In this document: positions 4,965 to 5,099 of the stretch, piece by piece | Layout of the letters: each line of letters starts with the position of its first letter | How positions within the stretch are numbered: position 1 is the stretch's first letter | Assembly (NCBI GenBank): GCA_012841845.1 | Contig: DUTZ01000532.1 | Location: forward strand, 1 to 5,099 | DNA: 5,099 nt | Reading direction: 5' to 3' | Source of the DNA: Actinomycetales bacterium | GTDB lineage: Bacteria > Actinomycetota > Actinomycetes > Mycobacteriales > Mycobacteriaceae | Program-made: the position numbers and the translations under genes | The notes under the pieces: model-generated | What the model was told of the DNA's origin: nothing | What the model saw: only the letters and a program-made list of their open reading frames with translations | Database searches by the model: none

Positions 4965-5099
4965 ATGCCCCCTGTTCTCCCCGCCGCGCGATCGCGTTCC
5001 GTGGCGCGTTCGCGTTCCGTGGCCGGATCGCGTCCCGTGGCCGTCGCCGCGCTCGCGGCCGCGCTGCTCGCCGGCGGGTGCGGGCAGCTGACCGTCGGG
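4965..5099 (+). CDS. putative lipoprotein, N-terminus only (continues past window edge)
   Basis: Only 45 codons are visible. The protein begins MPPVLPAARS, has an Arg/Ser-rich stretch at residues 9-23, a hydrophobic core VAVAALAAALLAGG (25-38) and Cys39. LLAGGC is a lipobox-like type II signal peptidase site, with Ala rather than Leu at -3. The mature lipoprotein would be anchored on the outer face of the cytoplasmic membrane. The 38-residue signal region is long. In-frame GTG codons at 5001, 5019 and 5037 are alternatives, and 5019 would give a more typical 20-residue signal. ATG 4965 is preferred because a -10 element is placed exactly for leaderless initiation there, but this choice is not certain. 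The mature domain is outside the window, so no function can be given. It is divergent from fusA2. Confidence 0.75.
   Translation, partial: MPPVLPAARSRSVARSRSVAGSRPVAVAALAAALLAGGCGQLTVG
4992..5045 (+). repeat. three 18-bp tandem repeats in the lipoprotein signal region
   Basis: Units start at 4992, 5010 and 5028 with the core TCGCGTTCCGTGGC (third unit TCGCGTCCCGTGGC). They encode SRSVAR, SRSVAG and SRPVAV. The period is a multiple of three, so copy-number change would keep the frame. Each unit carries one in-frame GTG. Confidence 0.85.

Overview
The window is very GC-rich, with strong G/C preference at third codon positions, TANNNT-type -10 hexamers and several apparently leaderless starts. 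This points to an actinomycete (Actinomycetota). The left-hand protease resembles mycobacterial Zmp1 closely over long stretches (recalled from memory, not searched), so a member of or relative of the Mycobacteriales is plausible, but the genus cannot be fixed from the sequence.

Layout from left to right. Four genes lie on the minus strand and one starts on the plus strand at the right edge. (1) 1-1646 (-) is the N-terminal 548 residues of a cytoplasmic-type M13 zinc metallopeptidase (Zmp1/PepO-like); its C-terminus lies beyond the left edge. (2) 1728-2195 (-) is a small TM2-domain membrane protein gene with a Gly/Tyr/Gln/Pro-rich decapeptide-repeat N-terminus. Its best start is at 2195, but codon 17 is an in-frame TGA, so only 1728-2015 remains open from an ATG. 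The TGA lies inside one arm of a perfect 15-bp inverted repeat. (3) 2289-2801 (-) is a DUF4395 family membrane protein with two CxxC motifs. It has its own promoter and a palindromic operator resembling TetR/NemR-type sites. (4) 2894-4888 (-) is a complete EF-G-like translational GTPase of the EF-G2/FusA2 type. (5) 4965-5099 (+) is the start of a lipoprotein gene, divergent from fusA2, whose signal-peptide region carries three 18-bp tandem repeats.

The minus-strand genes are separated by 81-93 bp gaps. Each has a candidate promoter of its own, so this looks like a row of independently transcribed genes rather than one tight operon. No single pathway links them. Recurring themes are the cell envelope (TM2 protein, DUF4395 protein, lipoprotein) and leaderless initiation for zmp1, the TM2 gene and the lipoprotein gene. 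fusA2 and the DUF4395 gene instead have clear Shine-Dalgarno sequences.

No tRNA, rRNA, CRISPR array, insertion sequence or obvious anti-phage system is visible. The observations most worth a second look are the palindrome-associated stop codon in the TM2 gene and the operator in front of the DUF4395 gene.
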